A stretch of 24,550 bases of DNA from an uncultured Clostridia bacterium (lineage in GTDB: Bacteria > Bacillota > Clostridia > Peptostreptococcales > Acidaminobacteraceae): contig CAMFGQ010000005.1 of assembly GCA_945950065.1 (NCBI GenBank), positions 1 through 24,550 of the forward strand, given 5' to 3'. The first letter of the stretch is position 1. Each line of letters begins with the position of its first letter. The position numbers and the translations under genes are program-made. Positions 14,640 to 23,358 of this stretch are shown one piece after another. Below the pieces are notes generated by a model. It did not search any database and was not told where the DNA came from. It worked only from the letters and a program-made list of their open reading frames with translations.

Positions 14640-17130
14640 GAAGAAAAATCATAGACAGACCAAAAAGCACAAGAGCTAGATAGAATAGATCCCTTTCCTC
14701 TCCCATGGAGGGGAGTTCTTTTTTTCTTATTTTTTTTGGAGGAACCTCTCTCTTTTCTTTATTCACCAGCTTAAGATACAAAGGTTCATGGGGACTATGT
14801 TTTTCCAGTAACTGGAAAGATTGCACCTTCATCGACTCATATCCCTTAGGGACCTTTATCTCCTCAATCTCATAATCACCTAGGGGTAAATAATGGATCC
14901 TTGCTTCACCCTTATCATTGACGAAAACCTCTTCCTCTCCTTCTTCATCAGGGATAAAGGCCTGAAGTTCTTCAGAAAAAGAGAAGGAGATTTTCTTCTG
15001 TTCGACTAAAGAGTAGAGTGAAAAGCTAGCCCCACCGATGCCCTTTCCTTGCTCATTTACCTTCTTCAACACAACAGATGTAGGTTCATTGATGATTTCG
15101 CTCACACCATCCAGATTTCCTTTCTCATCAAGACGAAAGCTAATGCTCTCCTTTAGAGGGAGGTAGCCAACTGGAGGAGCTACTTCTTTCACCTTATAGC
15201 TTCCCTCTAACAGTCCTCTGAGTTCTACTTCGCCCTGCTCATCGGTGAGTATCTTTTGAGAAAAACCTTCAGGTCCTTCAATAAGCAGCTCTATTCCAGC
15301 TAAACCTTTTCCGCTTCTTCCATCTTTCTTGATCAACCGTACTCGATTCTTAGCATTGGTCCAACTGGTAGTCCCTTCTACTGAACCATCCTTTTCCACA
15401 ACAAACTCATAGAGTTGATCATCGAGGATGTAGCCAGGTGATGCTTTGATTTCTTTAAAGGAGTAGGTCCCACTGGCAAGATCTTCTAGGAGAAATTCAC
15501 CCTGTTCATTACTGACATAGTCTTTTTGATTTCCCTCTAGGTCGGTTACTTCAATTTTTACACCTGCCAAGGGTTCTCCAGTGTCCTCGTCAGTTTTCTT
15601 CAAAATAAGGGATTTCCTTTCATTGATGAACACCACTTCATTGGTCTGCCCTGCAATCAGCTCAATCTTTCTAATTTCCCCATCCAAGCGATAGGGCTCT
15701 GGTACATAAATCTCTCTCACATAAAGATAAGGAATACCTGTGTCATATTCTGCTGAGAGTGCCCCTTTCTCATCGGTCTCCATCACTTCAAGAATCTCGC
15801 TAAAGTCAGCATCCCTTGATAGTTCAAAACGCGCACCTGGGATAAAGCGGCCTTCCGGATCTTTCTTAATAATCCTCACTCTTCCCCTAGTTTCTTTAGA
15901 TTCTACCGTGATTTGAGCAAAATATGGATCGGTAAAAGCACCTAGATCTTGATAGGTATCATCTGGTCCCTGAAGGATAAAACTAGCTCGAGGAAAAGGA
16001 TAATCACTGGCTGCATAGGATAGACTTAGGGTGGTACTATCAAAGGGTGCAGTAGCCATTAAAATTAGTTCATTCCCTTCCTTTTGAAGGGTGAGTCCAG
16101 ATTCAGGACCTTGAAGATGGAAATGCTGCAATTGTTCATGTTCATCTCGAAGGCGTAGCTCCTTTCCTACCTCCAGTACAATTTCCGCACCATCAAAGGA
16201 TACTTTCCCCAGCTTCTGAATCCGACGATCCACCTCCTCTTTCCATTGTAAAAAACGAGCAGTAACTTCCTGATTGATCTCCAACCAGTTTTCGCGATAT
16301 CGGAAGGAAATTTCATAACGTGGGCTACCATCATCCATGGGAATAGATTCCCAGATGTAGTTCTGAGCAAAAATAAAGTTCTCATAAAAGCTAAAGCCAG
16401 GAATCCCTCCCGAAGAGAGCCCCACTGTGGCAATTCCTTCACACTTTTTTCTAAAGCCTTCATCTTTAAACATCATCTTGCTTAGTTCACCCTCTGGACC
16501 TTTCAGTGTGGGATTTAAGCAAAAACCATAATCTCCATCCTCAAGAATAAAATAGGCCATATAACTGGTTTGTGCCGTTATGGGACTTAGGGTCTTGTCC
16601 CAGACATAGTAGAAACCCCAGGGAGCAACCTCTTCCAGATCCATCTTTTTTACCTTGATACGTTGACTACTTCGAAATCCTCCCCCACCAAAATGTACTT
16701 TAGGAAGATAAGCATTAGAAGGTGGCGAGATACTGATCTCCTCCTCTTCCAGAACCTCTTTAAGGTTTTCTTCTTTCTCGATCTCAGTTTCTTCTCTATC
16801 TTCTTGAACTGTCTCTTTCTCCTCAAGTTTGTCTACTTGACTCTCATCCTTTGTTCTTATTCCTTCTTTCTTTTCTTCTGCTTCTGCTCCATCTACATCA
16901 CTTTGTCTCTCTACTTCCTCTTCATTCACTTTCACCTCTGTTTTCTCTTCTGTTTTTTCTTCCACCTTCTCATCTAATTCCCTTATACCTATCTCCTTTT
17001 CTTCTTCCTCTCCTTGTTCTATGGATATCTCCTGTTCCGTTACTGGTTGACTCACTTCTCCTAGGGTGACAGAAGGCATAAGTAGGAGCAAAGCCAATGT
17101 ATGCATAAGCACCTTTCTCCAAACTCGCAT
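14611..17130 (-). CDS. Wall-anchored adhesin: thioester domain, four CnaB/SpaA repeats, LPSMG anchor
   Basis: An 839-residue surface protein with a signal peptide (1 to about 24) and a Glu/Lys-rich stretch (about 25-133). A domain (about 170-300) has FCLN around Cys204 and AQNYIW around Gln256; this matches the two motifs of Cys-Gln thioester domains, which in related adhesins form a covalent bond to host ligands. Four CnaB/SpaA-like domains follow, each with Lys, catalytic Glu and Asn placed for an internal isopeptide bond: K422/E473/N503, K512/E560/N592, K601/E649/N681 and K690/E757/N790. The C-terminus is a sorting signal: LPSMG (806-810), a hydrophobic helix (about 815-831) and KKRSQRPQ. 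The ATG follows AAAGGAG. It probably forms a monocistronic unit after the opp terminator. No sortase gene is present here, so it is unclear which sortase processes it. Confidence 0.87.
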   Translation of the reverse strand: MRVWRKVLMHTLALLLLMPSVTLGEVSQPVTEQEISIEQGEEEEKEIGIRELDEKVEEKTEEKTEVKVNEEEVERQSDVDGAEAEEKKEGIRTKDESQVDKLEEKETVQEDREETEIEKEENLKEVLEEEEISISPPSNAYLPKVHFGGGGFRSSQRIKVKKMDLEEVAPWGFYYVWDKTLSPITAQTSYMAYFILEDGDYGFCLNPTLKGPEGELSKMMFKDEGFRKKCEGIATVGLSSGGIPGFSFYENFIFAQNYIWESIPMDDGSPRYEISFRYRENWLEINQEVTARFLQWKEEVDRRIQKLGKVSFDGAEIVLEVGKELRLRDEHEQLQHFHLQGPESGLTLQKEGNELILMATAPFDSTTLSLSYAASDYPFPRASFILQGPDDTYQDLGAFTDPYFAQITVESKETRGRVRIIKKDPEGRFIPGARFELSRDADFSEILEVMETDEKGALSAEYDTGIPYLYVREIYVPEPYRLDGEIRKIELIAGQTNEVVFINERKSLILKKTDEDTGEPLAGVKIEVTDLEGNQKDYVSNEQGEFLLEDLASGTYSFKEIKASPGYILDDQLYEFVVEKDGSVEGTTSWTNAKNRVRLIKKDGRSGKGLAGIELLIEGPEGFSQKILTDEQGEVELRGLLEGSYKVKEVAPPVGYLPLKESISFRLDEKGNLDGVSEIINEPTSVVLKKVNEQGKGIGGASFSLYSLVEQKKISFSFSEELQAFIPDEEGEEEVFVNDKGEARIHYLPLGDYEIEEIKVPKGYESMKVQSFQLLEKHSPHEPLYLKLVNKEKREVPPKKIRKKELPSMGEERDLFYLALVLFGLSMIFLLKKRSQRPQ
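14698..14725 (+). terminator. Possible intrinsic terminator of the LysR gene
   Basis: On the plus strand, a short GC-rich stem (CTCCC pairing with GGGAG across a six-base loop, extendable with a G-U pair) is followed by TTCTTTTTTT. It lies about 60 bases after the regulator stop, inside the adhesin coding region, where the opposite strand encodes the LPSMG motif and a lysine-rich stretch. The stem is short, so confidence is moderate. Confidence 0.45.
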
Positions 17131-17241
17131 GATCTTCTCCTTTCATTTGCTCTTCAGCGATTTCTAGCCTATTCAGTATATGAAATCCACTGGAGAAGAA
17201 AGAGGTCTTTCTAGGAGTTTGCCAATATGGTAATGGAGGAC

Positions 17242-17271
17242 AAAAAAAAGACATGACTCTCATCATGTCTT
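17242..17271 (-). terminator. Intrinsic terminator of the opp operon
   Basis: A nine-base perfect stem (AAGACATGA with TCATGTCTT, loop of six) is followed on the minus strand by a run of eight T. It begins 12 bases after the oppF stop and is the clearest terminator in the window. It separates the opp operon from the adhesin gene. The remaining part of the 152-base gap (17131-17241) carries the adhesin ribosome binding site; I saw no convincing promoter boxes. Confidence 0.9.
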
Positions 17272-17282
17272 CTATTACGTCT

Positions 17283-18218
17283 CTATGCTTCTAACTCTTT
17301 GCGATATTCCTCTAACTCTTTTTGATTTCCCAAGACAAAATGTCCTGGTGCTACCTCTTCCCATACAGGAGGATCGGTAGAGTAATCGTGTTGAGAAGGA
17401 TCATAGATTAGAATTTCCTTGTTCTTTTCACTCTCAGGGTCAGGCTGAGGTACAACCGACAAAAGCGCCTTGGTATAAGGATGTAAAGGATTCTTAAACA
17501 GATCCTCACTCTCAGCTAGCTCTACCAGTTGTCCTTTACTGATAACCGCAATACGATCTGAGATAAAGCGCATAACCGACAGGTCATGGGCAATAAAGAG
17601 ATAGGTTAAACCACGTTCTTTTTGAAGCTTACTCATAAGGTTCAACACTTGTGCACGAATAGAAACATCCAGTGCACTGATTGGCTCATCCGCTACGATA
17701 AACTCTGGCTCCATAATTAGGGAGCGAGCAATACCAATTCTCTGTCGTTGCCCTCCACTAAATTCATGGGGGAAGCGACTGGAGAACTCAGGTAACAAGC
17801 CAACATCAAGCAGCGCTTGATCCACAAGGAGCTGCCTTTGTCGAGCTGATAACTCCTTCTTCGTGTTATAAGTACCTTCAGAGACAATGTAGTTTACCTT
17901 GGCACGCTCATTCAAGCTACTCATGGGGTCTTGGAAGATCATCTGGATTTCTGAAACTACTTTCTTGTCCATTTCTTTACTGATCTTTCCACTGATGCGC
18001 TCTCCTTTATACAGGATTTCTCCTCCACTGGCAGGATGAATACGCAATATCGCACGACCAATGGTTGTCTTACCACTTCCTGATTCACCAACTAGACCAA
18101 AGGTCTCCCCTTTATAGATATCAAAACTGACATTCTTGACGGCATGGAAAGGTTTTCTCTTTGTCCCAAAATTGACATCAAGATTTCGCACACTTAAAAG
18201 AACTTCTTTTTCTTTCAT
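17283..18218 (-). CDS. oppF: Oligopeptide ABC transporter ATP-binding protein OppF
   Basis: One of two different ATPases that power peptide import. In 311 residues it shows Walker A GESGSGKTT, the Q-loop in MIFQDPMSSLN, the signature FSGGQRQRIGIARSL, Walker B FIVADEPISALD and the switch histidine in FIAHDLSVM. The C-terminal HPYTKALLSVVPQPDP segment is typical of the OppF/DppF subfamily. The extreme C-terminus (VWEEVAPGHFVLG) also fits the oligopeptide-type ATPase tail. The ATG has GGAGGT four bases upstream and starts one base after the oppD stop. It is the last gene before the terminator. Confidence 0.93.
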   Translation of the reverse strand: MKEKEVLLSVRNLDVNFGTKRKPFHAVKNVSFDIYKGETFGLVGESGSGKTTIGRAILRIHPASGGEILYKGERISGKISKEMDKKVVSEIQMIFQDPMSSLNERAKVNYIVSEGTYNTKKELSARQRQLLVDQALLDVGLLPEFSSRFPHEFSGGQRQRIGIARSLIMEPEFIVADEPISALDVSIRAQVLNLMSKLQKERGLTYLFIAHDLSVMRFISDRIAVISKGQLVELAESEDLFKNPLHPYTKALLSVVPQPDPESEKNKEILIYDPSQHDYSTDPPVWEEVAPGHFVLGNQKELEEYRKELEA

Positions 18219-18219
18219 G

Positions 18220-19269
18220 CTACCTCCTTCCTACGCCGCGAATGTTCTCGATATAACGAGGGCGTTCTACCTTAGGTGCCCTAGGATCGAGAAGCCAAGT
18301 TTTAGCCTTATGAGTGGGTGAAATATGGAAATAGGGTGGTTCCTCCACGAAGTCAATCTCCAGAGCCTGAGGATTTCTTCTAGCAAAGGCATCTCCCACA
18401 ACGGGTTCAAAGAGATTAGGAGGTGTCCCTTTAATGGAATAGAGTTCATCACCCTTCACTCCTAGCTGAGGCAGGGAGCTAAGGAGGGCCCAGGTATAAG
18501 GATGTCTAGGATCATAGAAGACTTCCTCTGCTAGTCCTACCTCTACAATGTCCCCAGCATACATCACCGCAACGCGGTCTGCCACGTTGGCAACAACACC
18601 TAAGTCATGGGTGATAAAGATGATGGTGAGATAGAATTTCTGCTTCAACTCCTTGAGCAAGTTCAGAATCTGCGCCTGAATGGTCACATCCAAGGCCGTG
18701 GTGGGCTCATCACAGATCAAAATCTGTGGCTGGCACGCAATGGCAATGGCAATGACTACACGCTGTCTCATCCCTCCTGAAAACTCATGGGGATATTGGC
18801 CGTAGCGACGTGGTGCATCATCAATGCCCACCTCTTCAAGGAGGCGAATGACCGCCTGTTTCAGGTCATTTCCAGATAATTTCTGGTGGATCTTAATGGC
18901 TTCTGCAATCTGAGCTCCTACGGTCTTTAAAGGATTCAAACTGGTCATGGGGTCCTGCAAAATCATACTGATTTGCTTACCACGGATCTCCATCCACTCT
19001 TTTTCAGTTTTTAGTTTGGCAAGATCCAGTGGTTCGGTTCGATCAAGCCCATGGTAGAGAATCTCTCCACCTGAAATAAATCCATTTCCGTCTAGCAGTC
19101 CAATGAAGTTCTTATTCAGAACTGATTTTCCACTTCCAGACTCTCCAACAATGGCCAACGTCTCTCCACGATAGACCTCCATGGAGAGATTTCGAATGGC
19201 GTGGAGTTCTTTTCCCCGGAGGCTAAATTTCACATTGAGATCTTTTACTTCGAGTATTTTGTTCTCCAT
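18220..19269 (-). CDS. oppD: Oligopeptide ABC transporter ATP-binding protein OppD
   Basis: The second ATPase of the importer, 349 residues. It carries Walker A GESGSGKSVLNKNF, the Q-loop ILQDPMTSLNPL, signature FSGGMRQRVVIAIAIA, Walker B ILICDEPTTALDVT and switch histidine FITHDLGVVA. The C-terminal region HPYTWALLSSLPQLG followed by IKGTPPNLFEPV and FARRNPQA is the OppD/DppD tail. In this family that tail often holds cysteines for a cluster; here the usual CxxxxC-type pattern after ARRN is not evident, with N-P-Q-A in its place. It has a strong AGGAGGT site and lies nine bases after oppC. Confidence 0.93.
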   Translation of the reverse strand: MENKILEVKDLNVKFSLRGKELHAIRNLSMEVYRGETLAIVGESGSGKSVLNKNFIGLLDGNGFISGGEILYHGLDRTEPLDLAKLKTEKEWMEIRGKQISMILQDPMTSLNPLKTVGAQIAEAIKIHQKLSGNDLKQAVIRLLEEVGIDDAPRRYGQYPHEFSGGMRQRVVIAIAIACQPQILICDEPTTALDVTIQAQILNLLKELKQKFYLTIIFITHDLGVVANVADRVAVMYAGDIVEVGLAEEVFYDPRHPYTWALLSSLPQLGVKGDELYSIKGTPPNLFEPVVGDAFARRNPQALEIDFVEEPPYFHISPTHKAKTWLLDPRAPKVERPRYIENIRGVGRR

Positions 19270-19278
19270 GATTACCTC

Positions 19279-20313
19279 CTACACATGTTGTTTCGGGTCA
19301 GCTGCATCGGAAAATGCATTTCCAGACACATAGAAAGAAATGGTGACGATGGACAGGATAATGGTAGGATAGATCAGCTGATAACGAAGACTTGGTGATA
19401 ACATCATCACCCTACCTACGTTGATTAGATTACCAAGACTTGCAATGGTAGCAGGTAAACCTAAACCGATGTAGGTAATGAAGACTTCATAGCCGATGTT
19501 TGCTGGAATGGCTAGAGCCATACGCAGCATGATAATGGACACAAGATAAGGAAGAAGATTCTTCACAATTATCTTTGGTGTCTTGGTTCCAAGACATCTC
19601 GAGGCTAGGTTGTATTCCCTATCTCGAATGATAATGATAAAGTTCCGGATAAAGCGCGCCATACCAATCCAGCCCGTAAGGCTCATAGCCAAGATCAATG
19701 TAGGTATTCCTGCTGGCAAAATATAGGCAACCAGGATCAGTACAATGGTGACGGGAATGTTATCCAGCACGTTGTAGAGTTCTGTAAAGAAAAAATCAAG
19801 CTTCCGTACATAGCCCCAGAGTACACCAACAATAATCCCGATGACCGCTTCAATAATGGCTACCGCAACCCCAATGAACAAAGAGGTTCGTGTTCCTGCC
19901 CAAATACTGGACCAGAGATCTTGTCCAATGGAATTGGTGCCCATGATAAATTTATGGGTTTTTCCCCCAGCCAGTTCAACTTCGGTTCCTGGTAAGAGGT
20001 TTCTATAGGGAAGCCCCGTGGCAGGATCATTGTTGACCTGGAAATAATCTAATTGATTGGGTAAAAATGGTTGGATAAAGGTAAAAAGCACAAGAAGTAC
20101 AACTACGGATAGGAGGAACATAGCCGCTTTTTTGCGTGCAAATGCCTGAAATGTACTTCTCCAATAGGAGTAGTTACTGTATCCTGTTTTTTCTACCTGA
20201 CTTTCATCAAATTCTGCAAAGGAAAAAGCTTCTTCCTCGGTCATCTCCAATTTAAGACGATCAAGAACTTCTTCTTCCATGCGCTCAACCGATGGATGTT
20301 TAAATCGTGCCAT
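19279..20313 (-). CDS. oppC: Oligopeptide ABC transporter permease OppC
   Basis: One of two membrane subunits, 344 residues. It has an unusually charged cytoplasmic N-terminus of about 70 residues (Glu-rich, with MEEEVLDRLKLEMTEEEAF), then a first membrane helix near AAMFLLSVVVLLVLFTFI. An extracellular loop follows, and then the permease core with several helices. The EAA-type coupling loop is seen in REYNLASRCLGTKTPKIIVKNLLPYL. The ATG shares one base with the oppB stop (TAATG), so translation is coupled. It pairs with OppB to form the channel. Confidence 0.92.
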   Translation of the reverse strand: MARFKHPSVERMEEEVLDRLKLEMTEEEAFSFAEFDESQVEKTGYSNYSYWRSTFQAFARKKAAMFLLSVVVLLVLFTFIQPFLPNQLDYFQVNNDPATGLPYRNLLPGTEVELAGGKTHKFIMGTNSIGQDLWSSIWAGTRTSLFIGVAVAIIEAVIGIIVGVLWGYVRKLDFFFTELYNVLDNIPVTIVLILVAYILPAGIPTLILAMSLTGWIGMARFIRNFIIIIRDREYNLASRCLGTKTPKIIVKNLLPYLVSIIMLRMALAIPANIGYEVFITYIGLGLPATIASLGNLINVGRVMMLSPSLRYQLIYPTIILSIVTISFYVSGNAFSDAADPKQHV

Positions 20314-21254
20314 TAGCGCCCTCCTTTCCTAGAACCTAAGGATATACGCGGATCCAGTGCAACCATGGCCAAGTCTCCCAAAATAAGACCAATGATACCT
20401 ACAGTTGCAAAGAGAAGCACAATGGCTTGTACCATGGTGTTATCCTGACGTTTAATAACATCCACCAAGAGTCCCCCCATCCCTGGAATACTGTAGAGTG
20501 ACTCAATGTAAATCGATCCAATTACCGTATTTAAGAAGGATGTAGGAAGATATTGAATCATAGGGACAAAAGCATTTCTAAATATATGTTTAAACATAAT
20601 TTGATTTTGTGAAAGGCCTTTGATCTTAGCGAGTTGTACATAGTCTCTACTGGACTCATCCACCATATAACGTCTGAGCCACATGGCATAGTATGCCGTG
20701 TTACCAAGACTCATGGAGAGCACAGGCAGTACCCACATTTTCCAATTGTTAGGGTCAAAGAGCATGGGAATTCCCAGAGCAGTTGTCCCATAGAGTTGGA
20801 TAAAGAGATAATAAACGGCCGCGGGCACGGCTTGTATAAAGACGACAAACCCCGTACCTAAGTGATCAAAAAACTGTCCTCTGTACCTCGCCATCAAGGT
20901 CCCCATGGGAATTCCCAACAGGAGAGATACAAGGATTGCCAAGCTCCCCAATTTGATGGAGAGGGGAATCTTAGGCTTTAAGATTTCCATGACAGGCACA
21001 TTGTTACGGTAAACCCGAGAAGTACCTAAATCACCCTTAGCAAGATTCTTAAACATACGCCAGAGTTGTACTGGCATAGGTTGATCAAGTCCCATTTGCT
21101 GCAGCCCGCTTTCAATCTGCAATCTGCTCATCTTGTCATAATTCGGAAAATATCCTTCGATGGGCATTTGACGCAGCAGGACAAAGACAATGGACATAAT
21201 AATGGCTAAAGTAACCACAGCGCGAAGTAAGCGCTTGAATATATACATTAGCAT
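20313..21254 (-). CDS. oppB: Oligopeptide ABC transporter permease OppB
   Basis: The first permease gene of the transporter, 313 residues. It starts with a membrane helix (YIFKRLLRAVVTLAIIMSIV), followed by the family's periplasmic segment LGTSRVYRNNVPVMEIL, and has the EAA loop YVQLAKIKGLSQNQIMFKHI. The C-terminal half has IESLYSIPGMGGLLVDVIKR, which is strongly conserved in OppB/DppB proteins. Two ATG codons lie two codons apart; the upstream one (21252-21254) has AAAGGGG at suitable spacing and was chosen. It is separated from oppA by an 82-base gap with a hairpin. Confidence 0.93.
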   Translation of the reverse strand: MLMYIFKRLLRAVVTLAIIMSIVFVLLRQMPIEGYFPNYDKMSRLQIESGLQQMGLDQPMPVQLWRMFKNLAKGDLGTSRVYRNNVPVMEILKPKIPLSIKLGSLAILVSLLLGIPMGTLMARYRGQFFDHLGTGFVVFIQAVPAAVYYLFIQLYGTTALGIPMLFDPNNWKMWVLPVLSMSLGNTAYYAMWLRRYMVDESSRDYVQLAKIKGLSQNQIMFKHIFRNAFVPMIQYLPTSFLNTVIGSIYIESLYSIPGMGGLLVDVIKRQDNTMVQAIVLLFATVGIIGLILGDLAMVALDPRISLGSRKGGR

Positions 21255-21283
21255 AGTCGTCCCCTTTCACTAGTCTTGAAAAG

Positions 21284-21312
21284 ACATGGGCTCTCCTGTG
21301 AAGAGCCCATGT
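21284..21312 (-). terminator. Intercistronic hairpin between oppA and oppB
   Basis: An 11-base perfect stem (ACATGGGCTCT with its complement, loop of seven) lies in the 82-base gap between oppA and oppB. On the minus strand it is followed by CTTTTCAAG, a short U-run. It probably acts as a leaky terminator or a 3' stabiliser that lets the binding protein be made in excess over the membrane components, as is common for binding-protein operons. Confidence 0.65.
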
Positions 21313-21336
21313 ACTCCTTCATGGATTTCTTAGATG

Positions 21337-23358
21337 TTATTCAACACCCATTTCTTTTAGCCACGCATCGTAGCGCTCTGTATATTCGTCCATGGTGATA
21401 AATTTCTCAGATACTTTCTGTCCTTTATAGCGTAGGTTGGACACACCGCAAGGTGCATACTGTCCATCAAAGATGTTGATCTTTGTTGCAACATAGCTTG
21501 AAGGATAGATAAAGTAAGGAATCACAATGGCGTTTTCAATCAGCATGGCTTCAGCTTCTGCAAAAGCTTTATAACGTGGAAGTGTATCAGCGATTTTCCT
21601 CGCTTCTTCTACCTTGGCATAATAGTCTTTTAGAATAGGTGTTAATTCATTCTCTTCTACAAGAGCTACGTCCATATCGTTATAGGAGTTCGCTTCAACA
21701 ACATTGTCCACTTCGCGGATCGTATCATCGATGGCAAAGGGTTGTGCCCATGTGGATGGGTCTTCGTAGTCAGCACCCCAGTTACAACGCATGAATCCAT
21801 ACATTCCGTTACGACGTACTTGACGGAGGAAGCTGTCTGCTGGTCCACCGTAAAGTTCGCAGTCAATAAAGTCTTTTCCTAGAACTTCTTCTAGTTGTTG
21901 CTTGAGAAGAACACACTCTTGTTCCCAGTCAGACGTGTCTGAACGATAGGAAAGAACCATTTTTACTGGTAAAGTTACGCCCATTTCTTCTAGTTCGGCA
22001 ACGGCTTTTTCTTTGTACTCAAGAGCTTTCTCTGGATTGAAGAAATGCTCTTTCACATTGTCAAACTCAGGAAGATTAGCATAGTCTGTTCCATCAACAT
22101 TAGTAAAGGTCATGGGAGTAATGGTATGTTGTGTAACACTCTTTCTTACTTCAGCATCGGGCTCAAGTGCATACATAGAGTAGTCGCGATCAAAGGCGCT
22201 CATTACTGCATGACGGAAGTTGGCATTACTTACAGCCTTATCCCAGTTTTCAGGTTCCCATCCATTGCTTTCCCAGATGGGTAGACGCTCTTGGCTTCCA
22301 CCTGCTGCTCTAAAGTTGAAGCAGTAGAAATAGGAATAGTCAGGAATAGCTCTTCCTTTAGATAGATATTCTGAGTAGTTTGCTTTCCACTCATCAAGAA
22401 TGTTGTTGCTGATGGATGAATAGTCAATCTCTTCGCGCAGAACCATAGTCGGTGCGATGGTTACTGCCTCAGCATTGTATGTCATATCTAGTTTTGTGAT
22501 GTGTACATTGTCAGCATCCCAGTTTAAGAAGTTCTTCTCATAGGTACGACCAACTTGTGGGTCATAACGTGTAACAATGTAAGCACCGTTATAGTACATA
22601 CGGTCAGCAGCTGTACCAAAGTCTGATTTCAGTTCATCAAGAAGTGGTCCATAGGCTGGCATATAGCATACATAGGTGAGACATGTAGGGAAGAAAGGAT
22701 AGGAGTCAACGGTTTTGTATTCTAATGTATAATCGTCAACAGCTTTCACGCCTACGGTTTCAAAGTCAGCACCAGATTGACTGGCATCCTTCTCATCACC
22801 TTCTGCTAGCGTTCCATAGTATTCAGAAACTTTTTCGTAGTAGTCTGCAGCACCATCAATGAGATCAAGGATCATGTAGTCTGTTCCAGATTCATTTTGT
22901 GGATCACAAACATATTTTGCGGCAGATACAAAGTCATGAGCGGTCACTTCAGCTTTTTCAGCACCAGTATGGTCATACCATTTTACACCTTTGCGAAGGT
23001 GGAAGGTCCATGTTAGACCATCTTCAGAGACTTCCCATGTTTCAGCTAATCCAGGAATCAGTTCTCCAAAAGAATCGTACTCAACCAGTGTATCAATGAC
23101 GTTTGCACCAACAGTTTGCTCATTGGTAGCACCTTCAATGAGATAGTTCATGGATGAAATCTCACCGCTGTACAGGCTGCGATACACCATTGCATCGCTA
23201 TCACCTAGAGCGTTTGCACCTGATTCTCCTTCTTCAGTTGCTTCTCCACCACCTGGAGCAGCTTCTCCTCCACCTGCTGGAGCTTCATCTTTACCACAAC
23301 CAGCAAAAAGCGAGAGAATTAGGATTAAACTAAGTAATAAAGCAAGCTTTCTTTTCAT
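21337..23358 (-). CDS. oppA: Oligopeptide ABC transporter substrate-binding lipoprotein OppA
   Basis: Captures peptides outside the membrane and hands them to OppBC. The 673-residue precursor has a lipoprotein signal ending LFAGC, with Cys21 as the lipid anchor, then a Gly/Ala/Glu-rich linker (about 25-50). The rest is a type 5 solute-binding fold, with ETWEVSEDGLTWTFHLRKGVKWYDHTGA as the recognisable early block, split here as TWEVSEDGLTWTFHL and RKGVKWYD. The length exceeds the usual 540-600 residues, consistent with a longer middle lobe. The ATG follows AGGAGGAAAAGA. It lies 71 bases after the serine hydrolase gene. Preference for peptides is inferred from the gene set; a nickel or sugar role is less likely. 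Confidence 0.92.
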   Translation of the reverse strand: MKRKLALLLSLILILSLFAGCGKDEAPAGGGEAAPGGGEATEEGESGANALGDSDAMVYRSLYSGEISSMNYLIEGATNEQTVGANVIDTLVEYDSFGELIPGLAETWEVSEDGLTWTFHLRKGVKWYDHTGAEKAEVTAHDFVSAAKYVCDPQNESGTDYMILDLIDGAADYYEKVSEYYGTLAEGDEKDASQSGADFETVGVKAVDDYTLEYKTVDSYPFFPTCLTYVCYMPAYGPLLDELKSDFGTAADRMYYNGAYIVTRYDPQVGRTYEKNFLNWDADNVHITKLDMTYNAEAVTIAPTMVLREEIDYSSISNNILDEWKANYSEYLSKGRAIPDYSYFYCFNFRAAGGSQERLPIWESNGWEPENWDKAVSNANFRHAVMSAFDRDYSMYALEPDAEVRKSVTQHTITPMTFTNVDGTDYANLPEFDNVKEHFFNPEKALEYKEKAVAELEEMGVTLPVKMVLSYRSDTSDWEQECVLLKQQLEEVLGKDFIDCELYGGPADSFLRQVRRNGMYGFMRCNWGADYEDPSTWAQPFAIDDTIREVDNVVEANSYNDMDVALVEENELTPILKDYYAKVEEARKIADTLPRYKAFAEAEAMLIENAIVIPYFIYPSSYVATKINIFDGQYAPCGVSNLRYKGQKVSEKFITMDEYTERYDAWLKEMGVE

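Noticed and set aside
16663..16977. Plus-strand frame rich in Leu, Phe and Ser that looks like a membrane protein
   Set aside because: It is the antisense of the Glu/Lys-rich adhesin segment, which automatically yields hydrophobic residues; it has no ribosome binding site or family match.
17072..17241. Promoter for the adhesin gene
   Set aside because: TTGGCA and TATACT are present on the minus strand, but the spacing between them is wrong and neither has a good partner.
16970..17266. Minus-strand frame overlapping the adhesin start and the terminator
   Set aside because: It runs through the opp terminator and the adhesin ribosome binding site in another frame and has no recognisable domain.
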